DNA from: Saprospiraceae bacterium
Lineage (GTDB): Bacteria > Bacteroidota > Bacteroidia > Chitinophagales > Saprospiraceae
Assembly: GCA_027488135.1 (NCBI GenBank)
Contig: JAIYCH010000068.1
Location: forward strand, 1 to 55,013
Direction: 5' to 3'
Length of the DNA stretch: 55,013 nucleotides
The position numbers and the translations under genes were made by a program. The notes beneath the pieces are model-generated. The model had not been told where the DNA came from. It did no database searches and saw nothing but the letters and a program-made list of their open reading frames with translations. Shown one piece after another: positions 13,669 through 21,529 of this stretch; within the stretch, counting starts at the first letter, position 1; each line of letters opens with the position of its first letter.

Positions 13669-16536
13669 TTAAATTTTTGAGGCACTTAAATATGCCAGCA
13701 AATCTGCTAATTCCTGATGACTGATATTCAATGACTTTGCTGCCGGCATCAAACTTTTGGTTTCTTTTACTTTTGATTTTACCTCCGACTTTTTTAGCAC
13801 CATTTGTTTACCTGCTAAATCTTTAATGGTTAGGTTATTTTCATTTTCAGAAATTAAAAAGCCATAATACCTGTTTTCATCTTTCATTTCAATATTGAAT
13901 CCCTCATAGCCAAATACAATAGAGGAGTTCGGATAAACAATGGCTTCATAAAGACCTGACTTATCGAGTTTAGAACTAATATGCGTAAGATTAGGGCCTA
14001 TTTGTATGCCCAACATATCCATTTGATGACATTGTACGCAATGGGTGTTAAATACTTCTTTTCCTGCTGCGGTATTAGAAACTAAACCTAAAATTTCTGC
14101 CTGAGGATAGGATAAATTTTCATTTTCCATTTGATGTAGGCTTTGTGCCTGAAGCCTGATAGCTGGTAAATCACTGGCCAAAAGTGCCTTTCTGGAGGAA
14201 TCGGCAAGCACCCCTGTAATGATATTTTTTTTATATAAATCAATGAGAATTTGAGCGCCTACTTCATTTTTTGCCATGGATAAAGCCGTATTTTTTCGAT
14301 CTCCAAAAGCAATATTTTCATTTTGCACTTTTTCTTTATTGGCAAGCATTTTAAAAAGGATTTTTTGCTTTGCCAGTGCATCGGCGTCATCTGACCAATC
14401 GTGGAGTTCGCTCCATAAATTTGAACTTCTGAAAACTAACCAATAACTGGCTTCCTCTGCGATGGACTGGTTAGCGTTCGTTTTAAATGTTAAAACGGCT
14501 TGAACTGCCTCTTTTGTAGGCATAAATCCAATGGCAGTAAGCGCTTTTTTCCGTTTTTCAAGGGTGCTTTCTGTATCAAGGACAATGTTTTTAAAAAAAT
14601 CCAAAGCTGAATCCGGATGTAAGGTGAATAAGAGATCAAAATATCCCTCTCTCTCTAAAAGTTCCTTGTTCTGTTTGTAAAAAAGTTCCATATTTTCCTC
14701 GCCTAAAACCAGCTTTATGGCATTGTTAAAATAGGCATCCTGGTAAGGTAAAAGTAAAGACTGGAGTATGGTATTTTTGGTACTATAGGTTTCTTTTTCT
14801 AAGGCTAAAAGGATTTCACGACGTAGAAAAGATGAACTTTGGGAGGGCATCTTTTTTATCAATTCCAAAAGATTATCTGCTGATAACACGGAGCGAAGGG
14901 CTCTAAAAGCTACTATTTTTTGATCTTCATTTCCGTTTATAAGTTTATTTTTCAAAAAATCGATGCCTCTGTCTCCAGCATATCCCATCAGATAATAAGC
15001 TCTGGCCGAGGTGAAAGGATTTTTGTTTTCGACCCAGGAGAGGGCAGCTTCAAAGGCAGATGATTCATTGCTTTTCAGGGCGTTAAAAGCCTGATTTCTA
15101 ACATTGACGGCAGGATTATTGAAAGCAATGTTTAAACCTTTTTTCGTAGAAAAATCAAGAACCGGGGATTTTAATTTTTTCCCTTTTGGGGTAATTCGGT
15201 AAATTCGACCGTATGCCTTTTCATCTTTTACCTGATGGCCTCCAACCACAGCATCAAACCAATCGGCAACATACAATGCGCCATCCGTGCCGATAAGCGC
15301 GTCAGAGGGGCGGAACCATTTTGATTTATTGTCGAAAAAAGCTTTATTGTTCCATTCGTAAGCAGGATCATCCTCTTTATTTGAACTTAAAAATATAGAT
15401 TTTTTTCCAGCCAGATGATAGCCGGAACCAGATTTATACGGTTGATAACCAAAGAGTACATTTCTGCCGGCATCACAACTTAGTACCATGCCTCTATACT
15501 TTACACCCAGGCCATCGCCTTCTATTCTCAACATACCAGTAGGGGATCCGGCTCCAGTATTATCGCCGGCAGGCATTACTCCCGGGTCATTTTGGTGCCA
15601 GTGCGCTTGCCACATAGTCTGGTTAGGCCTATGATCCGCATTCCAGTAACGAGTACCGTCCTCGCTAAAAAAACCCGCATTTCCGCCTTCTGCTAACCAG
15701 GAAACCCGACAGGTAACTACTTGATCGTCATTATCATTTTGCCACATATTACCCATTCCATCCACATAGGTTTCAAATGAATTTCGAAAATTATGAGCTA
15801 AAACTTTTAATCCTGTTGCATCTGCATTCATTTTCAATTGTAACCCTCCAACCCAGATTTTCCCATCATCACTTTTTTGATTTCCTTGATTTTGAAGATT
15901 ATAGGGAGATCCACCTGTATATAAACTGCCTGAACGTAAAGTAAATCCGGATTTATCAGTAACCTGATGTGGGCCTGCATTTCCCACGTTAAAATAATAG
16001 GCACCATCGGGACCTGTCACCACACTATGCAAAGAATGATCGTGATCTAAACCGCCAAAACCAGTCAATAAAATTTCTTTTTTATCTGGTTTATCATCCC
16101 CGTCGGTATCTGTATATTTAATTAAATGAGGGGAGCAAGAAACCAGCACTACATTTCCAAGAACGGCAATACCCATTGGACTGATGAGATCTTTATCTTG
16201 TACATAAACTTTGGATTGATCTGCTTTGCCATCCTGATCGCTATCGGTTAGAATAACAATTCTATCCCCTTCTTCTCTGTTTAAAAATGGTTTTCCTTCC
16301 CGATTGAACTTTCTATAATTTACAGCCTCTGTGACCCATATTCTCCCTTTAGCATCGGTATCCATATTACTTGGGTTATAAAGCATAGGGGATTCAGCCC
16401 AAAGAGTAACTTCTAAATCATAGGGAAGATATAAATCAAGGGGATATTCATTGGCAAGCTGAAACGGATTTTTATCCAGAGATAGCAAAAGGGCACTTGC
16501 AAATGCCAGCTTTAAGATTTTAAAATAATTAAGCAT
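13669..16536 (-). CDS. PVC-type cytochrome: propeller dehydrogenase, HEAT repeats, cytochrome c
   Basis: A 955-residue exported protein (signal peptide ILKLAFASALLLSL). Residues ~30-460 form a sorbosone/glucose-dehydrogenase-like propeller (PSNMDTDAKGRIWVTEAVNYR, VLTDSDQDGKADQ, LYVADWFDAVVGGHQ). Residues ~470-800 are helical HEAT-like repeats. The C-terminal ~130 residues are a cytochrome c domain with CVQCH haem motif and GPNLTHISSKL. This architecture is common in Planctomycetes-Verrucomicrobia and Bacteroidota and is thought to oxidise sugars or related polyols. It overlaps the upstream isomerase gene by 8 bases, so they form an operon. Confidence 0.85.
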   Translation of the reverse strand: MLNYFKILKLAFASALLLSLDKNPFQLANEYPLDLYLPYDLEVTLWAESPMLYNPSNMDTDAKGRIWVTEAVNYRKFNREGKPFLNREEGDRIVILTDSDQDGKADQSKVYVQDKDLISPMGIAVLGNVVLVSCSPHLIKYTDTDGDDKPDKKEILLTGFGGLDHDHSLHSVVTGPDGAYYFNVGNAGPHQVTDKSGFTLRSGSLYTGGSPYNLQNQGNQKSDDGKIWVGGLQLKMNADATGLKVLAHNFRNSFETYVDGMGNMWQNDNDDQVVTCRVSWLAEGGNAGFFSEDGTRYWNADHRPNQTMWQAHWHQNDPGVMPAGDNTGAGSPTGMLRIEGDGLGVKYRGMVLSCDAGRNVLFGYQPYKSGSGYHLAGKKSIFLSSNKEDDPAYEWNNKAFFDNKSKWFRPSDALIGTDGALYVADWFDAVVGGHQVKDEKAYGRIYRITPKGKKLKSPVLDFSTKKGLNIAFNNPAVNVRNQAFNALKSNESSAFEAALSWVENKNPFTSARAYYLMGYAGDRGIDFLKNKLINGNEDQKIVAFRALRSVLSADNLLELIKKMPSQSSSFLRREILLALEKETYSTKNTILQSLLLPYQDAYFNNAIKLVLGEENMELFYKQNKELLEREGYFDLLFTLHPDSALDFFKNIVLDTESTLEKRKKALTAIGFMPTKEAVQAVLTFKTNANQSIAEEASYWLVFRSSNLWSELHDWSDDADALAKQKILFKMLANKEKVQNENIAFGDRKNTALSMAKNEVGAQILIDLYKKNIITGVLADSSRKALLASDLPAIRLQAQSLHQMENENLSYPQAEILGLVSNTAAGKEVFNTHCVQCHQMDMLGIQIGPNLTHISSKLDKSGLYEAIVYPNSSIVFGYEGFNIEMKDENRYYGFLISENENNLTIKDLAGKQMVLKKSEVKSKVKETKSLMPAAKSLNISHQELADLLAYLSASKI

Positions 16537-17392
16537 TGAAAATACTTTTTAGGAAAGTAAGATTTTGTTGATGTCCATGTATAAAATCATATTTAGGAGG
16601 CAATGCTCCTTCTATTTGCATCCATTTAGCAGGATGAAAGTTAATATCATTTAAAGCACGAGAAACTTTAACCCAATCGATATCAGCTTTTCCGAGAAAG
16701 GCTCCATTTTCTTTAAGGTGAAGCTCACAAATATTTTTATTTCCCAAAAGCTTGATTTCGTGATAAATATCATTCCCTGCATCCTGTGCATTCCTGAAAT
16801 CGTAATAAACCTTTAAATTATCAGAACCCACTTTATCCATGATATCAAGATGTTCCTCTGCGGTTAGATAGGATTCTATGCCCAGGGTAATCTTATTTTT
16901 TTCAGCATAAGGCATCACTTGTTTTAATTTTTGAATCACAGTATCCATGCCTTTAGCGTCATTCCTTAGATCATTTTTAGAAAAAAATGCCAATAATACT
17001 ACTTCAACATTAAAAAATTTAGCGGCATCGATGGCATCAAAAACCCATGCATCTGTTTGATTATCTGACTTATATGGTACATTATTTAGTTCTCCTATAG
17101 CCATGGAGGAAATGGCTATACCCGTTTCTTTTGCTTTATCACGAAATTGGATTTGCGTGTTTTTATTTCGCAAGTGCATGCCATCTTGTCGAGTGCCTAA
17201 ATTTACCTGAACACCGTCTAAACCGATGGATTTTGCCACGTCAAACGAAGCTAATTTTGAATTTTGACCCAAGGACCAGTCACATGCGCCAATTTTATAA
17301 TTTTTAAGCTTCAAGGAAGCTAAATATTCAAAATCGAAACACGTAGAAGCACCTAATAGCGTTAAATATTCTATAAACTGACGTCTTACCAT
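16529..17392 (-). CDS. Sugar phosphate isomerase/epimerase (TIM barrel)
   Basis: The 287-residue product has the xylose-isomerase-like barrel pattern: IGACDWSLG, AKSIGLDGVQVNLG, KETGIAISSMAIGELNNVPY, KITLGIESYLT (metal-ligand Glu), LKVYYDFRNAQDAGNDIYHEI (Asp) and ICELHLKENGAFLG (His). MVRRQFIEYLTLLGAS at the N-terminus resembles a Tat-type leader, though with one Arg pair only and a weak hydrophobic part. Together with the downstream cytochrome-dehydrogenase it suggests a catabolic route for an unusual sugar or cyclitol; the substrate is not evident. Confidence 0.8.
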   Translation of the reverse strand: MVRRQFIEYLTLLGASTCFDFEYLASLKLKNYKIGACDWSLGQNSKLASFDVAKSIGLDGVQVNLGTRQDGMHLRNKNTQIQFRDKAKETGIAISSMAIGELNNVPYKSDNQTDAWVFDAIDAAKFFNVEVVLLAFFSKNDLRNDAKGMDTVIQKLKQVMPYAEKNKITLGIESYLTAEEHLDIMDKVGSDNLKVYYDFRNAQDAGNDIYHEIKLLGNKNICELHLKENGAFLGKADIDWVKVSRALNDINFHPAKWMQIEGALPPKYDFIHGHQQNLTFLKSIFNA

Positions 17393-17523
17393 GATAATCA
17401 GGATGAAGTTACTTTGTAATAATACGAAAAATTATTTCGATTATAAACCGTCAGTATTAATTAAAAACAAAGAAGGGAGAAACTATTTGTAATAAGGAAT
17501 TTTCTTTCCAAAGGAGTAAAAAT

Positions 17524-17621
17524 AAAACGAAGGTAAAAATTACTCTTAAAGCAAAAACGAGAGTAATTTTTGATTATATTTACTCTCGAATACGCATCGG
17601 AAGTAACAAACGCCTTCGTTT
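17524..17621 (+). promoter_or_regulatory. Nested inverted repeats upstream of class II fic
   Basis: 12-bp perfect arms AAAAATTACTCT (17535-17546) and AGAGTAATTTTT (17560-17571) are followed by a third half-site TTTACTCTCG (17579-17588). Outside these, AAAACGAAGG (17524-17533) and CCTTCGTTTT (17612-17621) also match perfectly. Likely operator sites for the Fic protein's own winged helix or another repressor. Confidence 0.5.
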
Positions 17622-17633
17622 TAAAATAATAAA

Positions 17634-18731
17634 ATGAGTAAGAAAATAACTTATAATCCAGAAATTCCATACAATGATTTACCGCTATTACCACCCAAAG
17701 CGGAAATAGAAAATACGACCATACTCAAAAAAACGATTGCAGCCAGTAGGGCTTTATCAGAATTAAAAGGAGCCATTACAAATTTACCCAACCCAAGGCT
17801 ATTTATCGATACAATCAATTTACAGGAAGCGCAAGCTAGTTCTGCCATTGAAAATATAATCACAACAGAAGACGAACTATTTAAAGCATCCATTGCGGAG
17901 AAAAAAAATGATAATCCGGCTACAAAAGAAGTATTGCATTACAAAGATGCCCTATGGTTTGGTGTGGAACAAATAGAGAATAGACCTATCCTAACAACGA
18001 ATCTTTTTATTGCAGTCGTGCAAATCATAAAAGAAAATCTATCAAGTATTAGAAATGCACCTGGAACAAAATTAAAAAATCCAGCAACAAACACGGTAGT
18101 CTATACACCACCAGAAGGAGAAAATGTAATCAGAGAAAAGCTAAAAAACCTGGAAGATTTTATTCATGCAGAAGATAATATTGACCCATTAGTCAAAATG
18201 GCCATTATTCATTATCAGTTTGAAGCAATCCATCCATTTTTTGATGGAAATGGTCGTACAGGAAGAATCATACTCTTATTATACCTCAAAATAACCGGCT
18301 TACTTGATTTGCCGTCACTATATTTAAGTAATTATATCCTTCAACACAAAGAAAAATACTACCTAAATCTTAGAAAAGTAACAGAAGAAGGAGAGTGGGA
18401 AGATTGGATTATGTATATGTTGGATATGGTAGAACAAACGGCCTTGAAAGGAAGGAGACAAATAGCTGATATTGAAAAACTGATGAATGAAATGGGCACC
18501 GAAATACAAAAAAAGTTACCAAAAATATATTCAAAAGATCTTATGTTAGAGCTATTCCGATTACCATATACAAAAAGAAACCAATTAGAAAAGGCAGGAT
18601 TAGGCAATCTTAAAACGGCAGGTAATTATTTAAAAGAATTGGAAAATAAAGGCTTCTTGAAAAGCGAACAAGTGGGTAAAGAAAAGTTATATTTGAATGT
18701 TAAGTTATTAGAAGTTTTGAGCAAAAAATAA
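17634..18731 (+). CDS. fic: Class II Fic family protein adenylyltransferase
   Basis: A 365-residue protein. The N-terminal Fic_N part carries the inhibitory motif SSAIEN (Ser69 to Glu73-Asn74, [S/T]xxxE[G/N]) placed before the catalytic core, the mark of class II Fic enzymes. The core has HPFFDGNGRTGR (His200) with PPEGENVIREKLKNLEDFI before it. Residues ~295-365 are a winged helix (KRNQLEKAGLGNLKTAGNYLKELENKGFL). The full motif predicts AMP transfer to protein hydroxyls, held off by Glu73. Upstream inverted repeats suggest regulation. An ADP-ribosylglycohydrolase gene follows at 51 bases. Confidence 0.88.
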   Translation: MSKKITYNPEIPYNDLPLLPPKAEIENTTILKKTIAASRALSELKGAITNLPNPRLFIDTINLQEAQASSAIENIITTEDELFKASIAEKKNDNPATKEVLHYKDALWFGVEQIENRPILTTNLFIAVVQIIKENLSSIRNAPGTKLKNPATNTVVYTPPEGENVIREKLKNLEDFIHAEDNIDPLVKMAIIHYQFEAIHPFFDGNGRTGRIILLLYLKITGLLDLPSLYLSNYILQHKEKYYLNLRKVTEEGEWEDWIMYMLDMVEQTALKGRRQIADIEKLMNEMGTEIQKKLPKIYSKDLMLELFRLPYTKRNQLEKAGLGNLKTAGNYLKELENKGFLKSEQVGKEKLYLNVKLLEVLSKK

Positions 18732-18782
18732 AAAAGCCAAATTATTTAAAATCAATTTTCAATCTAAACTACATAAAAAAGG

Positions 18783-19574
18783 ATGATTTCAAATTCAAAC
18801 ACAATAATCGGTGCAGTTATTGGAGACGTTATTGGTTCCGTATTTGAGTGGAACAACATTAAAACGACGGACTTTGACTTATTCAATCCAGCATGTGATT
18901 TTACAGACGACTCGGTTTTAACGATTGCTGTTGCAGATTGCATTCTGAACAAAAAACCTTTTGCAAGGACCATCTGGGAATATGGCAGAAAGTATGATGG
19001 ACGCGGGTATGGTGGAAGTTTCTACCTTTGGTTAAAAGAAGATACCTTAGAACCTTACGGTAGCTATGGAAATGGATCAGCGATGAGAGCAAGTGCCGTG
19101 GGATTTGCCTTTAATGACCTGGAAACAGTGATGGAAGTGGCTAAACAGTCAGCGGAAGTAACTCATAACCATCCGGAAGGAATAAAAGGAGCTCAAGCAA
19201 CGGCAACAGCCATATTTTTGGCAAGACAAGGAAAAACAAAGCCAGAAATCAAGGACTTCATATCCCAGACTTTTAATTATAACCTTGACTTCACTCCGGA
19301 CGAAATACGGCCAACCTACCCCTTTGATGAAACTTGTCAAGGTACTGTTCCACAAGCTATTGTGGCATTTCTGGAAAGTACAGACTTTGAAAATGCGATT
19401 AGGCTTGCCATATCCATCGGTGGGGACAGTGATACCGTCGCCTGCATAACCGGAGGAATAGCGTCTGCCTTTTACAAACATATTCCAAAAGAAATTTTAG
19501 ACTTTGTGGCAGAAAAACTACCACTGGAATATATTGAAATAATGAACCAATTTGACAAAAAATATAAACAATAA
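18783..19574 (+). CDS. ADP-ribosylglycohydrolase family protein
   Basis: The 263-residue enzyme starts with IGAVIGDVIGSVFEW, then DFTDDSVLT (first metal ligands, ~residues 39-47), and ends with ISIGGDSDTVACITGGIASAF (second metal site, ~residues 217-237). These are the paired motifs of the DraG/ARH fold, which removes ADP-ribose from proteins or other acceptors using two Mg ions. GNGSAMRASAVGF lies between. All ligand positions are present. A 50-codon fragment of a related gene is at 12652-12807. Proximity to fic suggests both act on nucleotide-modified proteins; this is inference. Confidence 0.88.
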   Translation: MISNSNTIIGAVIGDVIGSVFEWNNIKTTDFDLFNPACDFTDDSVLTIAVADCILNKKPFARTIWEYGRKYDGRGYGGSFYLWLKEDTLEPYGSYGNGSAMRASAVGFAFNDLETVMEVAKQSAEVTHNHPEGIKGAQATATAIFLARQGKTKPEIKDFISQTFNYNLDFTPDEIRPTYPFDETCQGTVPQAIVAFLESTDFENAIRLAISIGGDSDTVACITGGIASAFYKHIPKEILDFVAEKLPLEYIEIMNQFDKKYKQ

Positions 19575-19593
19575 AGCTGTCGAACATATTGTT

Positions 19594-19835
19594 TCGGTCT
19601 TGTTTTTTATTAAATTTACCTATTTATCGGTCTTGTTTTTTATGGAAAATAACCCTTTATTGATTTGTATTTTTATCTTCTTATTTATTCAAATTTGAAA
19701 ATGTCAAAGTGATTCCATTATACGCAGTTTCAAATCTCAAGTCTCTTATATACCAATAAAAGCTAGCCATCCATTCATGTCCTGAAATGGCGACCTAACC
19801 TAGCGATGGGTGAAAGCCCGTCGAATAATGAAAGG
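19594..19835 (+). other. Gene-free stretch with direct repeat and a structured segment
   Basis: TCGGTCTTGTTTTTTAT occurs twice, at 19594-19610 and 19627-19643. Further on, GGCGACCTAACCTAGCGATG followed by GGTGAAAGCCCGTCG forms a hairpin (CGATGGG / CCCGTCG, 19804-19823). The phrase CCTAAC-CTAG-GGTGAAAGCCC is reminiscent of domain I of bacterial group II introns, but the intron ends and a maturase are absent, so I leave it as an unexplained, possibly RNA-derived fragment. Confidence 0.3.
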
Positions 19836-19860
19836 ACTAAACCATATTTTCCTTGTAAAA

Positions 19861-20580
19861 TTATTCCAATGCAGAAATATTATTCCGATCGTTGATTTCA
19901 TTTATTAATTGTTGCAACGCCTTTGTTTGCTCATCAATAGTAAAAGAGGAAAAAGCTACCATCTTATGAAATACACCGATGGAAGGGCTTTTAACTCCCG
20001 AAAGATTTTTTTCTAATCTCAATAATTGTTTTTCATTGTCAGACCAGAATAATGCTTTAAAAACCGAGCCGCTCAAAGGGGAAGATGCCATACTAACCAA
20101 ATATAACTCTTTATGTCCGTCAATTTCATCAAAGTAATAATGATTGCCACTTTCAATAGATTCAAAAAGAGAGCCCAGTGAATATTTAAAACCTCCTATG
20201 TACATGCCGCCGCTTGATAAAATACCGGGGTTCAACAGATAATATTCTGCTTTATTTAATACTAAATCTCTATGTTGAAAAATCAATCCTGCATGATTTT
20301 CAAATAATCTATTCATTTTATTTTTATCATTTGCTAAGTAATTCGTAATAAAATAATGATGATATAAACCTTTTATATCAATGTAATCTTTTGTGATCCG
20401 AATGAGGTTGTCCTGTATTAAATGTTTACAGATACTGGCGACATGCCCTGATTTATTCTCAAGCACCAGATTGCCATCTATTTCGTCGAGAATTTTACAG
20501 GTAGAATCTTCATCAACCTTCCAATGGCTAAAATCAATAGGTAATAACTTACCAGCTTTTGTTTTAATATTCGTAAGCAT
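19861..20580 (-). CDS. Hypothetical protein, operon partner of the uncharacterised family gene
   Basis: I do not recognise this 239-residue protein. It has no signal peptide or membrane segment. Features: a short N-terminus (KAGKLLPIDFSHW), a helical middle, a Gly/Ser-rich loop (ILSSGGMYIGGFKYSLGSLF), HKELYLVSMASSPLSGS and a C-terminal helix. It starts 6 bases after the stop of the gene at 20587-21372, so the two are co-transcribed and probably act together. The decayed family copies at 2.1 and 9.5 kb do not keep a trace of this partner. Confidence 0.6.
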   Translation of the reverse strand: MLTNIKTKAGKLLPIDFSHWKVDEDSTCKILDEIDGNLVLENKSGHVASICKHLIQDNLIRITKDYIDIKGLYHHYFITNYLANDKNKMNRLFENHAGLIFQHRDLVLNKAEYYLLNPGILSSGGMYIGGFKYSLGSLFESIESGNHYYFDEIDGHKELYLVSMASSPLSGSVFKALFWSDNEKQLLRLEKNLSGVKSPSIGVFHKMVAFSSFTIDEQTKALQQLINEINDRNNISALE

Positions 20581-20586
20581 TTTTAT

Positions 20587-21372
20587 TTAGTTATAATGAT
20601 TAATTATTTCACTTGATTTATAAAATGGTCTTGATTCTTTGCTTTGGTATAAAAATCTAGGGGTATTGTACATGCCTCCACGATCACCTTCGGGTTCAAG
20701 TTGAAAATGAGTGCTCCAGGGTTGGGAATTTTCAGCAACCAATAAATATTTGGGTATGACCCTGTTTTGAGCGGCTATCCTGTTCATCAAACCATACTGA
20801 CCAAATTTATCGTAATTTCCGCCAAAGCCATGATCATGAATTAAAACGGCAAATGGATTTCGATGAGCCTTTTTTTGACAAAATAAGGCGTCATAAGTGG
20901 CAATTCCGTCGGCAAAAAGAAATACAACGGCCAATCTTTTAGGTCCATGGGTCTCTGTAAGGTGATTTTCCCTTTCCAATATTTGCAAAAACGAATAGGC
21001 AGTATTTCTCCGATTTGCTAAATGACCAGGCCTTTGTTGGCTGGGGGAGATGCTCGGATTCCAGCCATTTGGCGCCAGATCATAGCTCGTAAGTTGAATT
21101 TTGAATAGATTAACATAACCCTTAAAGGGGTGTCTCTGTATTTCTGTTTCTAATTCATTTTGCTTCAACATATAGTCAACGTAAACAAATGAATGGGCAC
21201 TGTGGGTAGAACCGAATACTTTGACAGCATGTCCATCGGTGTAAGAACCAGGATAATAGACAATTCTTGAGGCAAAAAAATTCTGGTATGGAAATGGGTC
21301 TCCCTCTTTGATTTCGAGAAGCCATCGGGGAATGGGTTCTTTGTCTTTTTTCAAATAATCATAAACGGTCAT
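20587..21372 (-). CDS. Conserved protein of unknown function (intact member of a three-copy family)
   Basis: A 261-residue cytosolic protein without recognisable enzyme family. Distinct phrases are ASRIVYYPGSYTDGHAVKVFG, HSAHSFVYVDY, GWNPSISPSQQRPGH, HGPKRLAVVFLFADGIATYDA, LIHDHGFGGNYDKFG and GDRGGMYNTPRF. The His- and Gly-rich segments (YTDGH, HSAHS, HDHGFGGN) look conserved enough to be an active or metal site. Two decayed relatives in this window follow RhuM genes. It heads a two-gene operon with 19861-20580 and is divergent from the secreted enzyme at 21530. Confidence 0.65.
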   Translation of the reverse strand: MTVYDYLKKDKEPIPRWLLEIKEGDPFPYQNFFASRIVYYPGSYTDGHAVKVFGSTHSAHSFVYVDYMLKQNELETEIQRHPFKGYVNLFKIQLTSYDLAPNGWNPSISPSQQRPGHLANRRNTAYSFLQILERENHLTETHGPKRLAVVFLFADGIATYDALFCQKKAHRNPFAVLIHDHGFGGNYDKFGQYGLMNRIAAQNRVIPKYLLVAENSQPWSTHFQLEPEGDRGGMYNTPRFLYQSKESRPFYKSSEIINHYN

Positions 21373-21529
21373 CCTAAATTATTTTAAGTTTTTTTTGATG
21401 GACTTCATTTTAAATGCTAAATTATAGCTAAAAAAAACGCAATCCGTTTTTGACAAGGTTGTTATCCCTGTCATCTAACTTATTAATTGCTTATCTTTAA
21501 GTTTTAAAATGTTTATTTAATCTTGCCAA

